A stretch of DNA of 64,000 nt from Chenopodium formosanum (GCA_024500155.1 CM044868.1:43472165-43536164), one strand, 5' to 3'. Numbered from the stretch's first letter, positions 33,115 through 47,054 are shown. The notes: generated by a model from the sequence alone, not told the origin. A program made the numbers and translations.

Positions 33115-34866
33115 TCAATATAAGTACTTAAACTCAATCCAATTATCCTTTTTAATATATCCCTATAGATCTTGATGCCTATGATGTACTGAGCCTTTTC
33201 TAAGTCTTTCATTGAGAAAAATTTTCTAAGCCAGGCCTTTACAAACTTTAACAATGAAATGTTGTTTCTAAAGAGCAATATGTCATCGACATATAAGATT
33301 AAGAAGGCGATGTCACTCCCACTGACCTTCTTGTAAACACAAGATTCATCTGGATTCTTTATAAAACCAAACTTACCGATGGCTTCTTCGAATCGCAGAT
33401 TCCAACTTCTGCTAGCTTGCTTTAGTCCATAAATGGACTTCTTAAGCTTACAAACCTTCCCAGCATTGTTTTGCCGGACAAAACCTTTTGGATGTGTCAT
33501 GTACACAATTTCTTACAAAATACCTTTTAAGAAGGCGGTTTTGACGTCCATCTTCCATATTTCATAGTTATAATATGCAGCAATCGCTAGGGGGATCCAA
33601 ACGGATTTAAGCATTGAGACTGGTGAAAAGGTTTCATCGTAATCAATACCATGAATTTGTCTATAACCTTTTGCCACAAATCTAGCATTTTAAATGAATA
33701 CATTTCCATCTTTGTCGGTTTATATCTTGAAAATCCATTTACATCCGATAGGTGTATAACCTTCGGGTAAGTCAACCAAATCCCAGACTTGATTTTCAAA
33801 CATGGAATCCATTTAAGATCTCTTGGCCTCATGCCATTTAGCAGAGTCGGTGCTTGCCATCGCTTGCTTGTAGGTTGTCGGTTCATCTCTATCCATAATC
33901 AGGATGTCCTCTAATATCTCGGTTAAAACTAAACCAAGATATCTATCAGGTTGAGATCTCGGCCTCTAAGACCTACGTAGGGTAATGGATTGAGCATTTG
34001 CATTATCGGTTTGACTTTGCACATTTTGATCATTTTGACATGCGTCAACAAATGTTGTTTAAGCACTTTGACTGTCATTCTGATTTTGTTGCTCATCCTC
34101 ACGAACTTTGTCGAGTTCAATTTTCCTCCCACTAGTCATTTTAGAAAGGTGTTCCTTCTCCAAAAAGACACCATCGCAAGCAACAAACACTTTGTTCTTC
34201 GATTCATTGTAAAAGTAATACCCTTTGGTTTCTTTTAGGTGGCCCACAAAGTAAACCTTGTCAGATTTGGGATGAAGTTTGTCAGAAATCAATTTCATGA
34301 CATATGCTTCGCATCCCTATATATGTAGAAAAGACAACCTAGGTGGTTTCTTTGTCCATAATTCATATGGAGTCTTTTCTACAACTTTTGATGGTGCACG
34401 GTTCAGTGTTAGTGCCACAGTTAGAAGTGCGTGTCCCTAGAAAGAGATAGGAAGATCACTAAGACCCATTGTTGATCGTACCATGTCCAACAAGGTTCGA
34501 TTTCTCCTTTCGGATACTCCGTTCCATTGAGGAGTTCCTAGAGGTGTCAGTTATGAAAGTATACCTTTTTCTTTTAGATGGTCATTGAATTCTTGGCTCA
34601 CGTATTCACCATCTCAATCTGATCGAAGGGCTTTGATTTTCTTGCCAAGCTGATTTTCAACTTAACTCTAAAATTCTTTGAACTTTTCAAACGATTCAGA
34701 TTTATGTGACATTAGGTAGACATAACCATATCTACTATAGTCATCTGTGAAGGTGATAAAATATCGGTTTCCATTTCTTGTGGTTGAGCTCATTGGTCCA
34801 CATACATCAGTGTGTATTAGACCTAATAACTCTCCTGCCCTTTCTCCTAGCTTGGAGATCGAATGG
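33115..34866 (-). pseudogene. Copia integrase and RT of element G (degenerate)
   Basis: Integrase readable through stops: LIHTDVCGPMSS, YFITFTDDYSRYGYVY, LTPLGTPQWNGVSERRNRTL. Linker KTPYELWTKKP and DKVYFVGHLKETKGYYFYN. RT: GCKWIFKI, RFVAKGYRQIHGIDYDETFS, KMDVKTAFLKG, CKLKKSIYGLKQASRSWN, LILYVDDILLF (catalytic YVDD), FSMKDLEKAQYIIGIKIYRD, ending at STYI where element C inserted. Order IN then RT is diagnostic of Ty1/copia. Confidence 0.9.
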
Positions 34867-36324
34867 CTACTTAATCATCTTGCCTAATAAACACCCCTCG
34901 CATTTCTCAAATGATTCTAAATCGAAAGAGTCAAGAACACCTTCTTGTAGAAGTCTCTTGATGCGTTTGATGTTAATGTGGCCAAGACGACAATGCCGCA
35001 AGTAAGTTTGGTTTGACTCCATGGTCTTAGCTCTTTTGGTAGTATTATTCACATTATAAACTTGTTTGTCCATATCAAGCACATAAAGACCATTTTCGGA
35101 ACGTGCAATACAATATAAAACATTATCGAGATAAATCGAACATTCATTGTCTTTTACTCGAAATTCAAAACCCTTAGCGTCCAACGCCAAAATTGAAATG
35201 ATGTTGTTGGTAATGCTGGGAACATAATAAACGTTATCTAGTTCCAAAACAAGACCGGTGGGAAAAGATAAACTGAGAGTTCCTACGGATACGGCACTAA
35301 TTTTGGCTCCGTTGCCGACCTGTAGTTCAACCTCTCCCTTCTCTAGCCTTCTAGCGTTCCTTAGTCCCTGAGAATTGGAACAAAGGTGTGAGCCACATCC
35401 GGTATCTAATACCCATGATGTCAAGCTAGTGAAGTTAAAGTCTATAACGAATATACCTGATTCAAAAGCAACGGTTGCGTTATTCTTATTTTCCTTGAAC
35501 TTGAGGCAATCTCTCTTCCAATGTCCCTTCTTCTTAGAGTAGAAGCATTCGGAATCAGATTTAAAAGATGCTACCTTTTTCTCTTTGTTATCCTTGGTAG
35601 ATGTAGACTTAGGCGGAAAGATTTTCTTCTTGCCCTTCCCTTTAAAGCCATTCTTCTTCTTGTCTGAGAATTTGAACGGCTTGCTCTTTTTAATCATGAG
35701 CATTTTATGCTTCCCCTCATCCTTTAGCGTTAGCTCTGCGTGCTTCAACATACCATGAAGCTCAGTGAAGGTTTTCTCCATGCTGTGCATGTTATAGTTC
35801 ATCTTGAACTGATCATAGCCTTTATGCAGCGAGTGGAGAATGATGTCGATTGCCATCTCGGTTGAATACCCTACATCAAGCCTTTCCATGTTCTCAAACA
35901 ATCCTATCATTTTGAGTACATGTAGGCTGACTGGCTCTCCTTTCTTGAGCTTGCTCTCAAGGATCTGCCTGTGGGTTTCAAACGTTTCTGTTCGGGCTTG
36001 CTCTTGAAACATATTTTGCAGTTCAGAAATTATCTCAAAAGCTGTCTCCTTTTCAAAGAAAGTCTTTTGAAGCTCCAGGGACATTATGGCCAACTTGATG
36101 CATTTGACATCTCGATTGGCACTTTGCCATCGGTTTAGGGAAGCCTGAGTCACCTCCTCTTTGGGAGCCTCGGGCATTTCCTCATCAAGGACATATTCCT
36201 TTTGCTCTTGCATGAAAACAATTCGCAAGTTCCTTTTCCAATCAAGAAAATTTGGCCCACTCAACTTCTCCTTCTCGAGAATTAAGTGTAACGAGAATTG
36301 GTTGTTTAAGTTATTTGAATACAT
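34867..36324 (-). pseudogene. Copia gag, protease and pre-integrase region of G
   Basis: A 485-residue open frame from ATG 36324. Gag: LEKEKLSGPNFLDWKRNLRI and LESKLKKGEPVSLHVLKMIG. Zinc knuckle CFYSKKKGHWKRDC, where the second Cys of the usual CX2CX4HX4C is Ser. Protease WVLDTGCGSHLC (active DTG). Pre-integrase LRHCRLGHINIKRIKRLL and CEGCLLGKM, after which stops begin. The altered knuckle and downstream stops mean it is no longer a working polyprotein. Confidence 0.88.
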
Positions 36325-38978
36325 GATTCTACAATTGAAAGAATTTGTAATGAAAAACCATTCATGAAATTTAAATAAGATTGAATTCCTGCATTTTAAT
36401 CAAACTTATTTAAAACGTCTTATTGACACATTTAAAGTTGTCCCCTATTTGGTGAGCATAAGTCGATTCCAAGATCTGAAAAAACAAAGAGTGGTTAAGC
36501 ATGCTTTGACTTGTCTTAACACTCAATCTCCTAAGGTAAGCAACTCTTTGCTAATGGCTCCAAGCCACTCTTGGTTGAATAAATCGCCGCATCTAATGCT
36601 CTCTTAACAATTTATTCACTTTGCCACGACATGTTAGGACTCCATCACTCACATCGTTGAGTACAACCAAAACCAACATGCATACCCGGTATGCCTTACT
36701 TCCTAGGAGAGGTAGTGATGCCTCGCTTTGGCGTAGCCCACCGCTACCCTCGTTCAGCCGGTAAGTGTTGTTTTGGAATGGCAAGTTTTTACTCAATATT
36801 TAGGGACCTAGGGTTTCTATGTTGGTTGATTTAAGTGAACTTAATTAATCATCACAACATTCGAAATCCTAAACATGAATCTAACATATAATTCATATAT
36901 ATAAACATATACATATCGAAAAACATAATTATAGATGCATTTGGGAACTAGCATGACCCCTTGAAATCTTCAAATCTTCAAAAGGTCTTCATTTTCAACT
37001 TCATGGCTACGTCTTCCAAGAAACTCCGTCTTTAAGACTTGTCCATAATTAAATGCAACTACTAGTATCTACGATTAGGACTAATCTAAATATTAAGGTA
37101 CAAAAATACTCAACGGTACGCAGACAGTATTTAGATTTAGAAAAATACATCACGGATCGCAGTCCGTATTTTCTATCCTAATCGAGCCCCACTAGTTGCC
37201 ATTTCATAAAACCTGTGAGAGAATATATATTCCATTCATCCATTCGCTATTTTTGAATGGCCCATTCATTTTACAACGATAAACAAGTAAGAATGCACAA
37301 ACACGCGTGAACTAGTAACTAATCTAGGTCGTTAATCCAATTAACACGCCTAATTAAAACAAGTCAAAGTTGTTTTAACCGGTTATGTAAATAAGCGCAT
37401 TTTAACAGTTGAAGCTCCCACTAAATTCCGCATCCAACTTAATTAATCAAATTAATTAAGCCGGTAATTCCCAAAATTTGTCAAAATAAATTTTGCCAAT
37501 GCCGCTCAAAACCGAGGCCTAGCCTCAAAAATTTATTAAAAAAATTAGATTAATAAAATAATTAAAACGACAATTATTAAGCAAAATACGTAGTCCAAAA
37601 TGTCTAAGTGCCTAGCCCTAAGACACGGAGTGCTCACATTTTGCACAACCGTTAGATGCTCAATAAAAGTCGGAGTGGGCCCGTTGTCGCTAAGCGTTAC
37701 ACCGCCCACATCAGCGAAATTTCACACATCAAAAACGTGGCCCTTGATGGCCCATGTTGAACGAATTCATTTCACTACATTGCTTCGCAAGCAACGTCTA
37801 CGCATACCCCTAATTATACGATGCATGCACCAAGTTCCAAGCGATGCACCATGTGCTTGTGCCCCACATACCCGCGCCACAGCAACCCCAAGTACACGTA
37901 ACATAGCACACACGCACGCACGCACATGGCAGCGTGCTGCGTCGCTTGTGCTGCTGCTTGCGGCTGTGCGCACCAACCACACAGTGGCTGCACGCACAGG
38001 GCATGGCAGCCCCTTGGCAGCCACATGCGGGCTGCTATGCAACCCAGCTAGCCAAGGGCGCTCATGCCTTGTTTTACGTGCCATTAGCCTCGGGATTTTA
38101 TCCCAAATTTTGCGTTACTTTTGCAATTAATTCTAAATTAATTTTAGAACTAATTTAATGAGCAAAATTAAAAAAATTTAAACAATTCTAACTTAAATAA
38201 AATTTTTAAAGTGCATGTAACCAAAACAATACGCTAGAACCGTTCTTTAATTAAATTGGTTTAACTTGGTGCAACAAAAATAATAGGGCAAATACCCACT
38301 ATTAATTAATTTAAATTAACTTTGAGTTTTTGACAAAATAATAGAAAGTTGGAAAAATGAACATAAATTCAATGAAGATTCCAACTTTAATACTTGTGAA
38401 TCCTTGAAAAATTATATCTTCCAATATGAAAATAAACAATTTTTCTATCACAAAGTTTCAAACTTTATGATTTCAATCAACTAAAAAATGATTAAATCAA
38501 TAAAGTTTAACAAAAATTCATGGAATTTAGTAATATAAAGTTTCAATCACTTAACATAATTAAAGATTGAATCTTTAATACTTGGAAGCCTCAAAGTACA
38601 ACAATTTCACACTAAATGCAATTAGTTTGCAATTATGTGAAAAATAAAACCAAGCATTCAAGCACAAATTACTACAAAGTAATCATGCCTAAAGAGGTTT
38701 AAAATTGCATATAAAATATGTATTGAACAAATTACATAACCACCATAAATATGCAATTAATTTTCAAGGTTAGAAAGTCTTAAAATTTTTTGTTAAAACG
38801 AAAAAATCCTCGAAAATGGCATTTCTGGTCGTTTTTTTGGCTAAAAACCGTTCCTTGACAGAGTTAAACCATTTCCAGAACACATTTTCCACCCAAAATT
38901 CACTAATTTTTGGTCGAAATCTGGGTTCTGGGCTGAAGGTATCATAAATACGAAGTTAAAATAGATAATATGAGTTAT
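36325..38978 (-). other. 5' region of copia element G, LTR limits not found
   Basis: Upstream of copia gag and up to the E1 LTR. I found no copia-type PBS (complement of initiator Met tRNA) and no clear LTR ends, so leader and any LTR cannot be separated. A GC-richer patch at 37560-38100 breaks an AT-rich background and carries an open frame without homology (37600-38130), which I do not call a gene. Confidence 0.45.
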
Positions 38979-39500
38979 TGTAGGGAATAATTTCAAGCGT
39001 TAACCTCTAGCTTGAACCCCACTGTGATCATACACTAAAGTACGGTGGCGTCCAAAAGGGAAGAAGATAGAGCAAAAGAGTCGCCAACAAATTTTTTAGG
39101 AACTTGTAAACCGTTCATAGGATGATAGTTACACCCCTTAACGATCCAAGAGATCGTCAACTCCATAAGGTCTAGAACCAAATAAGGGTTCGGGGATGAA
39201 GGTACAAATCCAACCTAAAAGAGATTGAACCTGCCCTAATAATAGGCCTCTGATCGTATTCATGTGCGCTTTCTAATTAACATGCAATCAATAGATTAAC
39301 CCTAAACCTGCTTATCTATGTTGGTTGAATAATAATGCACAAATAAATCTATTATTGGCGATCTCTTGAATTATAATCACAATTAACCCTAACAAGATAG
39401 TTAATATCTTATTAAACGTGATTACAAGTACAAATTCCCTTTAAACATGCATAAAAGGTGTGATCAAGCAATAACAAAATAAAATATAATATATATCAAG

Positions 39501-39609
<109 letters not shown>

Positions 39610-40352
39610 AATAATAATAATAATAATAATAAAATAATCATCATCAAAATAATAATAATAATCATATTCATAATCATCATAAATTATAACAATTATAATC
39701 ATAATCATGTTCATGTTAATATTAAAGCATAATAATAGTAGCAAGATCCTAGGCATGATACTAACAAGATTAATAACAAACTCTAACATGTCACTAAGCA
39801 ATAAAAATCAAGTCTTTAACCCTAACATGATACTAACAATCATAAATATTAGGAAGAACATAGGTAGCATCGCAGGAATCATAATAAGCATATTTGATAT
39901 TATAACCTTTTCCCTGAACATGATACTAGGAATATCATAATAACAATATAAACATGATTTCTACATCATAATATCAATTAAAACCATTAAAAGTACTAAC
40001 TTTGATGCTTCGTACCTCTTTCTAATAAAAATATACACACGTTAGTAACTTCAAGGAAAATAATAAACAAACAATTAAATTAAATAATTGAAATAGAGAT
40101 TTGGGACCAAACCCTCAGAAATTAAACCTTTAACGTCTAGGGGGAAGGCAACTTCGAATATGGCTAGGTGTTTCTAGATCTAATGAATGCGGAATTTTGT
40201 ATGTAAAAACAAAGTTTAGAAAAAGAGAAAGAGAGATGAAATAATCAAGAAAACTTGATGAGGATTGGTGAATGATTAAGAGAGAATTAGAGAATTAATG
40301 ATTGCGAATGAAAACTGATTGTAGGTGAATGAAAACGGAGTTTTTAATACGT

Positions 40353-40487
40353 TATTTATAGAGAAAATCAGCCAAAAAGATTAAATATCAAAACAGAGCA
40401 CTTGGCGCACGCAAAATAGAGCTGGCGCCAGCACCAGCTAATTGGCGCCAGGCGCCAACGGTTGGCGTTTGGCGCTGATTTCAGAAA
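40353..40487 (-). promoter_or_regulatory. LTR promoter of E1: TATA box and GGCGCC palindromes
   Basis: TATAAATA on the minus strand at 40353-40360. Just upstream (about 40400-40487) is a cluster of TTGGCGCCAG and related GGCGCC-centred palindromes. The same arrangement is at 48338-48482 in the other LTR. Confidence 0.75.
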
Positions 40488-41324
40488 TTCACACGTTTTT
40501 GTTTTTATCATATCTTTAGATCCGGAAGTCCAAATAAGGCATATAATATGTCTTTGGAAAGCTCTTAAAGTCTAATTTCCAACCCAATTAGAAAAAGATT
40601 AAAATATTTTGCAGATAAAAAGATATGGCTAAAATAGTGGAGGGGTATCAGTTTTGGATAGAGTTTCATGTCTCATTCATATCTTTTTCGTTATAATTTG
40701 GATTTAATATTATAATATATCATTGGAAAGATAATTTCAAGATCTATCCAACCAAATAAATTTGGATAAATATTATGAGGCACGAAAATAAAACCTGAAT
40801 ATATTCCACCTTGTACAAAACAAGGATTCTCAAAAGGAGTAGTTTTATTCAATTTCAAACTCTTTAAATCATACTTATCAATCCTAACTCCATTAGGATT
40901 TAAAAGAACCTTCTAGAGTATTCTAAAAGACTATAATCAATCCTAATATTCTTAGGAATGATAATTAATAATAGGCCCTCCTCTAGATCATTGGGCCGCA
41001 TATAAAAACCAAATCGGGCCCAGTTTAGTATTTTGGCCATAACTTCCTCGATATTCATCGGAATTGGGCTTATAATATATCTTTGGAAAGGTCTTTTCAA
41101 ACCCCATCCAACTACACCATTATTGGATCCTTATCATGGACCAACCAAACTGGATTGACTATTTTCTTAAAATAAGTTTTTTTTAAAAACAGAGAGAAGG
41201 GAAAAGAATTAAAACTATCCGCAACACTAAACTTTCCACACTTTCACTTCATTCGATTATGATTCAACGTGAAAGGCACTCATCACTGGGTTTGGTTTTG
41301 GGGAGACACAAATGGGTGTCTACA

Positions 41325-42185
41325 GAAGCCCCCACTTTGACTGAGTTTGGACAAACGCAAGTTTCGAAAACAAAAGTCAAAGTATCGATAGGGACGGAGA
41401 ATGATTCAGAACGTTCTGCGATCCTAAACCAATCTTATAACGCCGATACCTGCAAACTAACGTTAGTTAAACAGATAAAAGAGTTAAGAAACGCATATCT
41501 TGCACCGTCGAGCACACGTCTCTAAAAGTAACCGATTTGCTACCGCTTTACTATTGTCTTTATGACCTCCTGCAAGCTTGAGAATGCCATCCTGCTTGAA
41601 AACTGCTACGCCCGTAACTGCTTCAAATATAGAAGACTGCTTCGCCTGAAACGATCCTCTTCCGCTTTGATAATACTCCACATCCAAGGGAATACTATCG
41701 AAGATTGCTTCTCTTGAAACAATCCTCATCCCATTGATAATATTCCACATCCAAGGGAATACTATCAAAGATTGCTTCTCTTGAAACAATCCTCAGTTGT
41801 TTTTGACAACTCTCCATTATCCAGGGAACGCCACCTTGCTGTTTCGATGTTCACTTGTCTCTTAACAAAGAGCTTCTTTTTGATATGTTCACGCGTCTCT
41901 GAACAAAGAGCTTCTTTATTATATTCTTTTTTAATATGAACTTCTAAATGATGTGTCCACGCGTCTCTGAACAAAGAGCTTGATAATAGGATGCCCACGC
42001 ATCTCTGAGCAAAAGAGCTTGTGGGAAATGTCCACGCCTCTCTGAACAAAAGAGCTTGAAAAGGATTGTCCACGCATCTCTGAACAAAAGAGCTTGATTG
42101 ATATGCCCACGCGTCTCTGGAGCAAAAGAGCTTGATGGAAATGTTCACGTGTCTCTGAACAATAGAGCTTCGGTATTTGAACGTT
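41325..42185 (-). repeat. E1 3' untranslated tandem repeats
   Basis: Two arrays. About 41631-41830: three units of roughly 67 bases containing GAAGATTGCTTCTCTTGAAA. About 41885-42175: seven units of 36-38 bases containing CACGCGTCTCTGAACAAA and AGAGCTTG. Array one is homologous to 51042-51236 in E3. Frames inside are repeat artefacts. Confidence 0.82.
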
Positions 42186-42798
42186 TGTTGCGATAATGTC
42201 TTGAAGAAAAAATTTCTGAAGACCAACGTTTGTCAATCTCTAAAGCTCGCCTGAACTTTATTTCCGCTAAAACCAGTATGTCGGTGTCTCCGTGATTAGG
42301 CGCTTTAAGCTAAGTGAGATGATCTTTCATCAGGTCGATCACTTATTGCAATTGTAATCAAACTGACTACTTAATCATGTCAAATTTCTTATAGGGGCTA
42401 AGTGGCGTACCAAGGAACCCAAAATTGCTGTATGAGGTCGAAATCACCTTTCTAAGAGGCTTCGAGTTCTGTCACTGCTGAAATATCTCTGGCGCCAAGA
42501 ATTGGAGTAGGGTCCTCCCTATTCTGCTGCACCTGTATTTATTTTTGACTATAGAACTTTGTCAATCTCTTTAGCCATCTTAGGGTTGACCTAAGGCTTA
42601 AAATTATCTTAGGGTTGACCTAAGGTTTAATGTTGCTTGACTCATCGACTTGACACGACTCAAGGTATAAACTTGACTCGCTGATTGACTGACTCGAGGT
42701 TGACTCGACTCAAAGTGAAATGACACATGTGTTAGACTCATGACCCGTGTGTGCATAGTGTTGATTATGCGACTAAAAAATGGAAAAAAAAAACAAAC

Positions 42799-42909
42799 AA
42801 AAATTTTCCGTCATTTTTGTGGAGGGTACCGAGCAAAAATTTTCCGTCATTTTTGTGGAGGGTACCTAGCAAACAAAAATTTTCCATCATTTTTGTGGAG
42901 GGTACCGAC
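42799..42909 (-). repeat. Three tandem 35-40 bp units in E1
   Basis: CAAAAATTTTCCGTCATTTT with TGTGGAGGGTACC occurs three times in direct orientation. The surrounding 42186-43320 has no gene that I can support. Confidence 0.85.
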
Positions 42910-43429
42910 TTTCTCCCAAAAAAGAAAGACGCGAAAAAAGAATCGAAGTTTGAAGATGCATGTTGAATGAGCTTAGTCAAATGTCGTTGATACTATCTCT
43001 CAAGGTGCAAGGATTAATCCATCCTAGACTATCTCAAGGGTTGACTCCATGATGAAAGTATTTGGGTAACTTAGGCACGGAGGCTAAGTACTTCATACTT
43101 CGTGATGCAATGACAATTATGAGTGATGTTGGTATGACAAGGCATGCTTCAATGTTAAGATTTTATGACAAAGGGTTCCTAAGGGAAGTATATTTGGTCA
43201 TGTATCTGTGCAGTGTGTGAAAGTGACACTAAAGTTAGGCCACAAGGGCTAAGTGTGTGGAAAAATATATTGAAAAGAGTCAAATGGTGGTGACTCTTAG
43301 GCTACGTAAGCTAATGATGTAGGGATCAAGCCCCCAAGTCTAGCTCTAACTGAATCGGGATGAGCATTGGAGATCTCTTGATATGATCATGGTGTAAGTG
43401 TGTGAATGTGAATATGAATGCATGTTTAT

Positions 43430-43510
43430 TACGGCCGCACCTCGATGTGAGGTTGCCTACGTATCCGTTAGGAATCAGGCCGAACGTAGCTCTAGCCAAA
43501 CCTCGCACAA
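43430..43510 (-). other. Conserved box at the 3' end of pol in E1
   Basis: The minus strand reads GCTACGTTCGGCCTGATTCC and GATACGTAGGCAACC. Element D has the matching box downstream of its integrase (60430-60480: GCTACGTTTGGCCTGATTCC, GATACATAGGCAACCCC). It marks the remnant pol end in E1 even though pol is deleted. The stretch 43511-44358 holds no other recognisable coding sequence. Confidence 0.65.
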
Positions 43511-44358
43511 GTGTGTGTATACCTCAAAAAGGTCTTTTAAGGGTTGTAACGTGGTTAGGCTAAAGGTTATAGAAAAAAGGGATAATGGCTCAAGACCCTA
43601 GATAAGACCCCAAGGTGTGCAACCTTGCTTTTGAATATTTGTATTTTCATGCTTGAGGTTTTCTACTCTTTTTTTTAGCTCTTTCTTTTGCTTTAGCATT
43701 TATTTCATTTTTTTAAGTGTGAGCAATCTCGATTATGCGGTCTATCACTCACTTGGCATTCATGTTTCTCAGGCACGGTACCGAGCACTCGATAAGAGAC
43801 GCAATCTGAGACGTGTTCTTATCGAAGATATTTTCATATCAAAGACATTGGAACACTTGCCCTTTTGTACACTTTTATTTATTTTTTTGCTTTTACTTAT
43901 TTTTGCTATTTAATTTTTTGAATCACTCAAGCTTTCTTTAGAATTTCAAAAGTTGCATACCATCCCATCCTAAGATTAGATAGATGTAGGTTGAAAAAAG
44001 AAAGGTCTATCATGAGGCTCAAAGTGGTTTATGAAGAAAGGATTGTATATTTGAAAGGTGAAAGGAGATATGATGTGGCTACAAGGGTTGCCTTAAATCA
44101 TTGGTATACCTTGTGTTTAATTTGACATTTTTTTTTTTAATTCAATATAATGAAATGATCGTATGTAAGGAAATAAATGCTCATTTTTATTAAAAGAAAA
44201 CATATAATGATCCTACAAAATAAATTTAAAGAGAATAAAAAAGGTGCCTATGCTACACTTATTGGGGAAGGGGTAAATAAAAAAAGAAATAGAAAAAAAT
44301 AGGTCACGAAATCTTGTCGTTGAAGCTCGCCTCTTGTCTTGTGTTGTTTGCTCCGACA

Positions 44359-45580
44359 TCATTTAGTCTTCTCGCTAGCTAGAGGCAATGGAGTCTTATT
44401 TGCCTCTATGAGATCTTGAATGAGGTTCTGAAACCTGTAGCATTCATCAGTAGTATGACCGCGCCCTCGATGGTACTTGCAATAGGAGTTTGGATTCCAT
44501 CTCAAAGATCGATTTTCTGATGTTGGATCCTTGGTAGGGCCAATAGGTTTGATTAATCCCCGATCATAGAGACGATCGAAAGCTGCATCGTAGGTCATTC
44601 CAATGGGTGTGAACTCTCACCTGGGTTTCCTATTAGATCCTTGATTGTCCATGGCTAAGACACCATTATGGTCAAAGGTACTAACATTATTACTAGAGTG
44701 GGCGTTTTCGGAAGAAGAAGGATTGTCGTTCTTCTTTCCTTTCCAGCCACCGTGGTTACTATTGTTAGTAGCTTTTTGCTTTGCGAGGTCGTCTTTGATT
44801 TCAATTGCGATGTCATAAACGGCCTTGAAAGTATTCAAGTTATGTTGATATTTTAAGTGCTTTGAATACTTTTCTTGGAGATTCTTGATAAACATCCTCA
44901 CAGACTCCTTTTCGGTGGGGACCTCAATCATCTTGGCAGAAGTTTCCCTCCATTTATTAAAGAAAGAAGTAAAGCCTTCATTCTCTTTTTGTCTTAGCAT
45001 CTCAAGTTGTCTATGGTCGGTTTCAACTTGGATATTGTACTTGTATCTATCAACGAAAGCGTTTACTATCGATTCCCAGGTAGAGGTTTTCTCCTTGTCA
45101 AGGGAGAAGAACCATTGTTGGCAAACGGTTTCAAGAGATAGTGGGAACAGAGAGGGGAAAACTTTCTTATCGATACCCTTAATGTTCATTATAGTTTCGA
45201 AAGCTCTTAGATGGAAATAAGGGTTATCAGTTGCCTTGAATTTAGGGATGTCAGTGGCGTTGAACTTATGTGCAAGAAGTTCCTTGTTCAGCGAGACCCC
45301 TTGTGAACTCATGCCCTGAAATTTATAGTCACTAGATAGCTTGCTCAAGCTTTCTTGCATGAGGTTCATTTGTTGTTGCTTCACGGGATCATCGATCTTG
45401 AGTGGGAGTAGCTTCAGTGTCTCAGTCACGGTAACCAATTGGTTCCTAAGCTCATTGACTTCTTCTTGACTTGCCATTATCCTTTTAGCCTTCCTCTTTT
45501 GGCGAATCGGTTTATCAAAAAGTGAGACTTGAATAAAAAGGTTGTCCTTGATTAATCGCCCTTCTCTCCTTGACCAAGTA
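44359..45580 (-). pseudogene. gag of E1 (one internal stop)
   Basis: ATG at 45477 (MASQEEVNELRNQL), but an open extension upstream (HSTWSRREGRLIKD) reaches a candidate 3' splice site at 45581-45582, as in D' and D. Capsid: TDNPYFHLRAFETIMNIKGI, FPLSLETVCQQWFFSL, LRQKENEGFTSFFNKWRE, VRMFIKNLQEKYSKHLKY. A stop follows NRKPR at 44617, then the frame resumes with MTYDAAFDRLYDRGLIKP and a knuckle CKYHRGRGHTTDECY (one Cys-His-His-Cys unit, usual in Ogre-type gag). Apart from that stop it is well preserved. Confidence 0.87.
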
Positions 45581-45582
45581 CT

Positions 45583-47054
45583 GTGGAAAAGGAATTTGGG
45601 GATACTTATTGTTAAATATTTGACTCAAGCTTTATTCGACATGCAATGGATGGAGGAAGTGAAGAAAAATGGAATAGAATGTGAAGAAGAATGATGGAGG
45701 GATATGAAGAATTAGGAATAGAATGTACCCCCTAACTCAAATGACAGAAAAGACCGACTCATGCATGAACCTAAGACATGGTCATGGTGAGATGGTACGT
45801 TAAGACTCGTGTCATGACCATGTGGCTAGACTATGTGACTAGACTCAAGCAAAGACTAAGTTAAGACTTCACGTATATGCATTAAACTTGACAGACTGTG
45901 GTATTTTAGCCATAACTTTTTATCTGTGACTCTGATTTTTATGAAACCAACGCAAAATTAAATTAAAACTCGGGGCTACAGATCCATAGGTTGTGCGACT
46001 CGTAATTCTTCCTAGAGCTCCGGTTAAGACCAAAACAATTTGACGTTTGTGCAATATACGGGAATAAAAATCCGGGTTGACTTAAAAGAACTATGACTCG
46101 ATTTTATATTTATTTATTTGCTCAAATTAATTAATTAATTAATTAAACAAAGTTCTTTAGTCATTAATCAGTTTATTTAGTCTTAACACAAGTCAAACAA
46201 ACGGTTAGGAAAAATCACATAGAGTATGCACAACAAATAATGCACAATTAGTCAAGTAGGCACAATATGATGCAATGCGTTTGCAACCTAACCATGGCTC
46301 TAGTTCTCTAAAGTTCGGGATACGGTTTAGTCAATAAAGGGTCCATGGTTAATTGTCCGGATGCACCGCGCGGAAGCCTAACCGTGAAGGGTTGGCGCGA
46401 GTGGATGGGACACCGCAAGCTTTAGAAAAAACTTGCTTCCATGGTTTGGTGAATTCAACATCTCGGATGTACCCTTTGTTGCACGGAGCGTTCAATCGGG
46501 TAGATGGAGCATGAATTCCCAGAGGGTTATGTCCATATGTAGAACACATATGGGTTTCAAAAAAGTGAGAAAAAATTCAATCAGGAAGTAGGATCGAGCG
46601 AACAATACGAAAAACCGGTCGAAATTAGAACGCATATTTCTGGCTCGGTATTGGGGGCGGTTGGCGCCAGCAATCAGAGACTGGCGCCAGCTTTTACTTG
46701 TAACGCCTGGCGCCAATACTGGCGTCTGGCGCTACGGCTAAAATGCTGACACCATGCTCTAGCCTCTGGCGCTACTTGCCACATGCCTCAGCAGCTTTCT
46801 GTGCTCGATAAAGTTTTCCAGTTTCGCACGGTGTTATTTCGGTCCTAGTTGTGAAAGATATTTCTCAAATTTCCTACGTGTAAAATCCTATGTTTTTAAC
46901 TCATTACGGATGGTCTTTCCAATGAGATCTTTTTTATGCATATGACAATAATGTTAATCAAAATTACGCACATGAAATACTTAGAACGTTTCGAGTCTCA
47001 TCCACTCATTCTAAATCATTGTCGAAATAAATTCAAGAATTAAAATAGAAATCC
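45583..47054 (-). other. 5' leader of E1
   Basis: No supported ORF. Contains a GGCGCC palindrome island (about 46650-46760). It is collinear in reverse with the leader of E4 (63292-64000). Confidence 0.7.

Larger units (their letters stand above)
26325..38978 (-). mobile_element. Element G, degenerate Ty1/copia retrotransposon (host of C and F)
   Basis: Minus-strand gag, protease, integrase and RT in copia order (integrase before RT) from 36324 down to 33115, resuming at 26527-26325 after element C. F interrupts it again at 26325. Many stops in integrase and RT. LTRs and PBS were not located. Confidence 0.85.

Noticed and set aside
37600..38130. 176-codon frame with overlapping frames on both strands
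   Set aside because: GC-rich patch upstream of copia gag, open in several frames on both strands, no recognisable protein. Treated as non-coding.
42799..42909. Three spaced direct repeats as CRISPR
   Set aside because: Contiguous tandem units in a retroelement 3' region, without spacers.
43653..43913. 86-codon hydrophobic frame in E1
   Set aside because: T-rich sequence in a pol-deleted region, no homology, start and end arbitrary.
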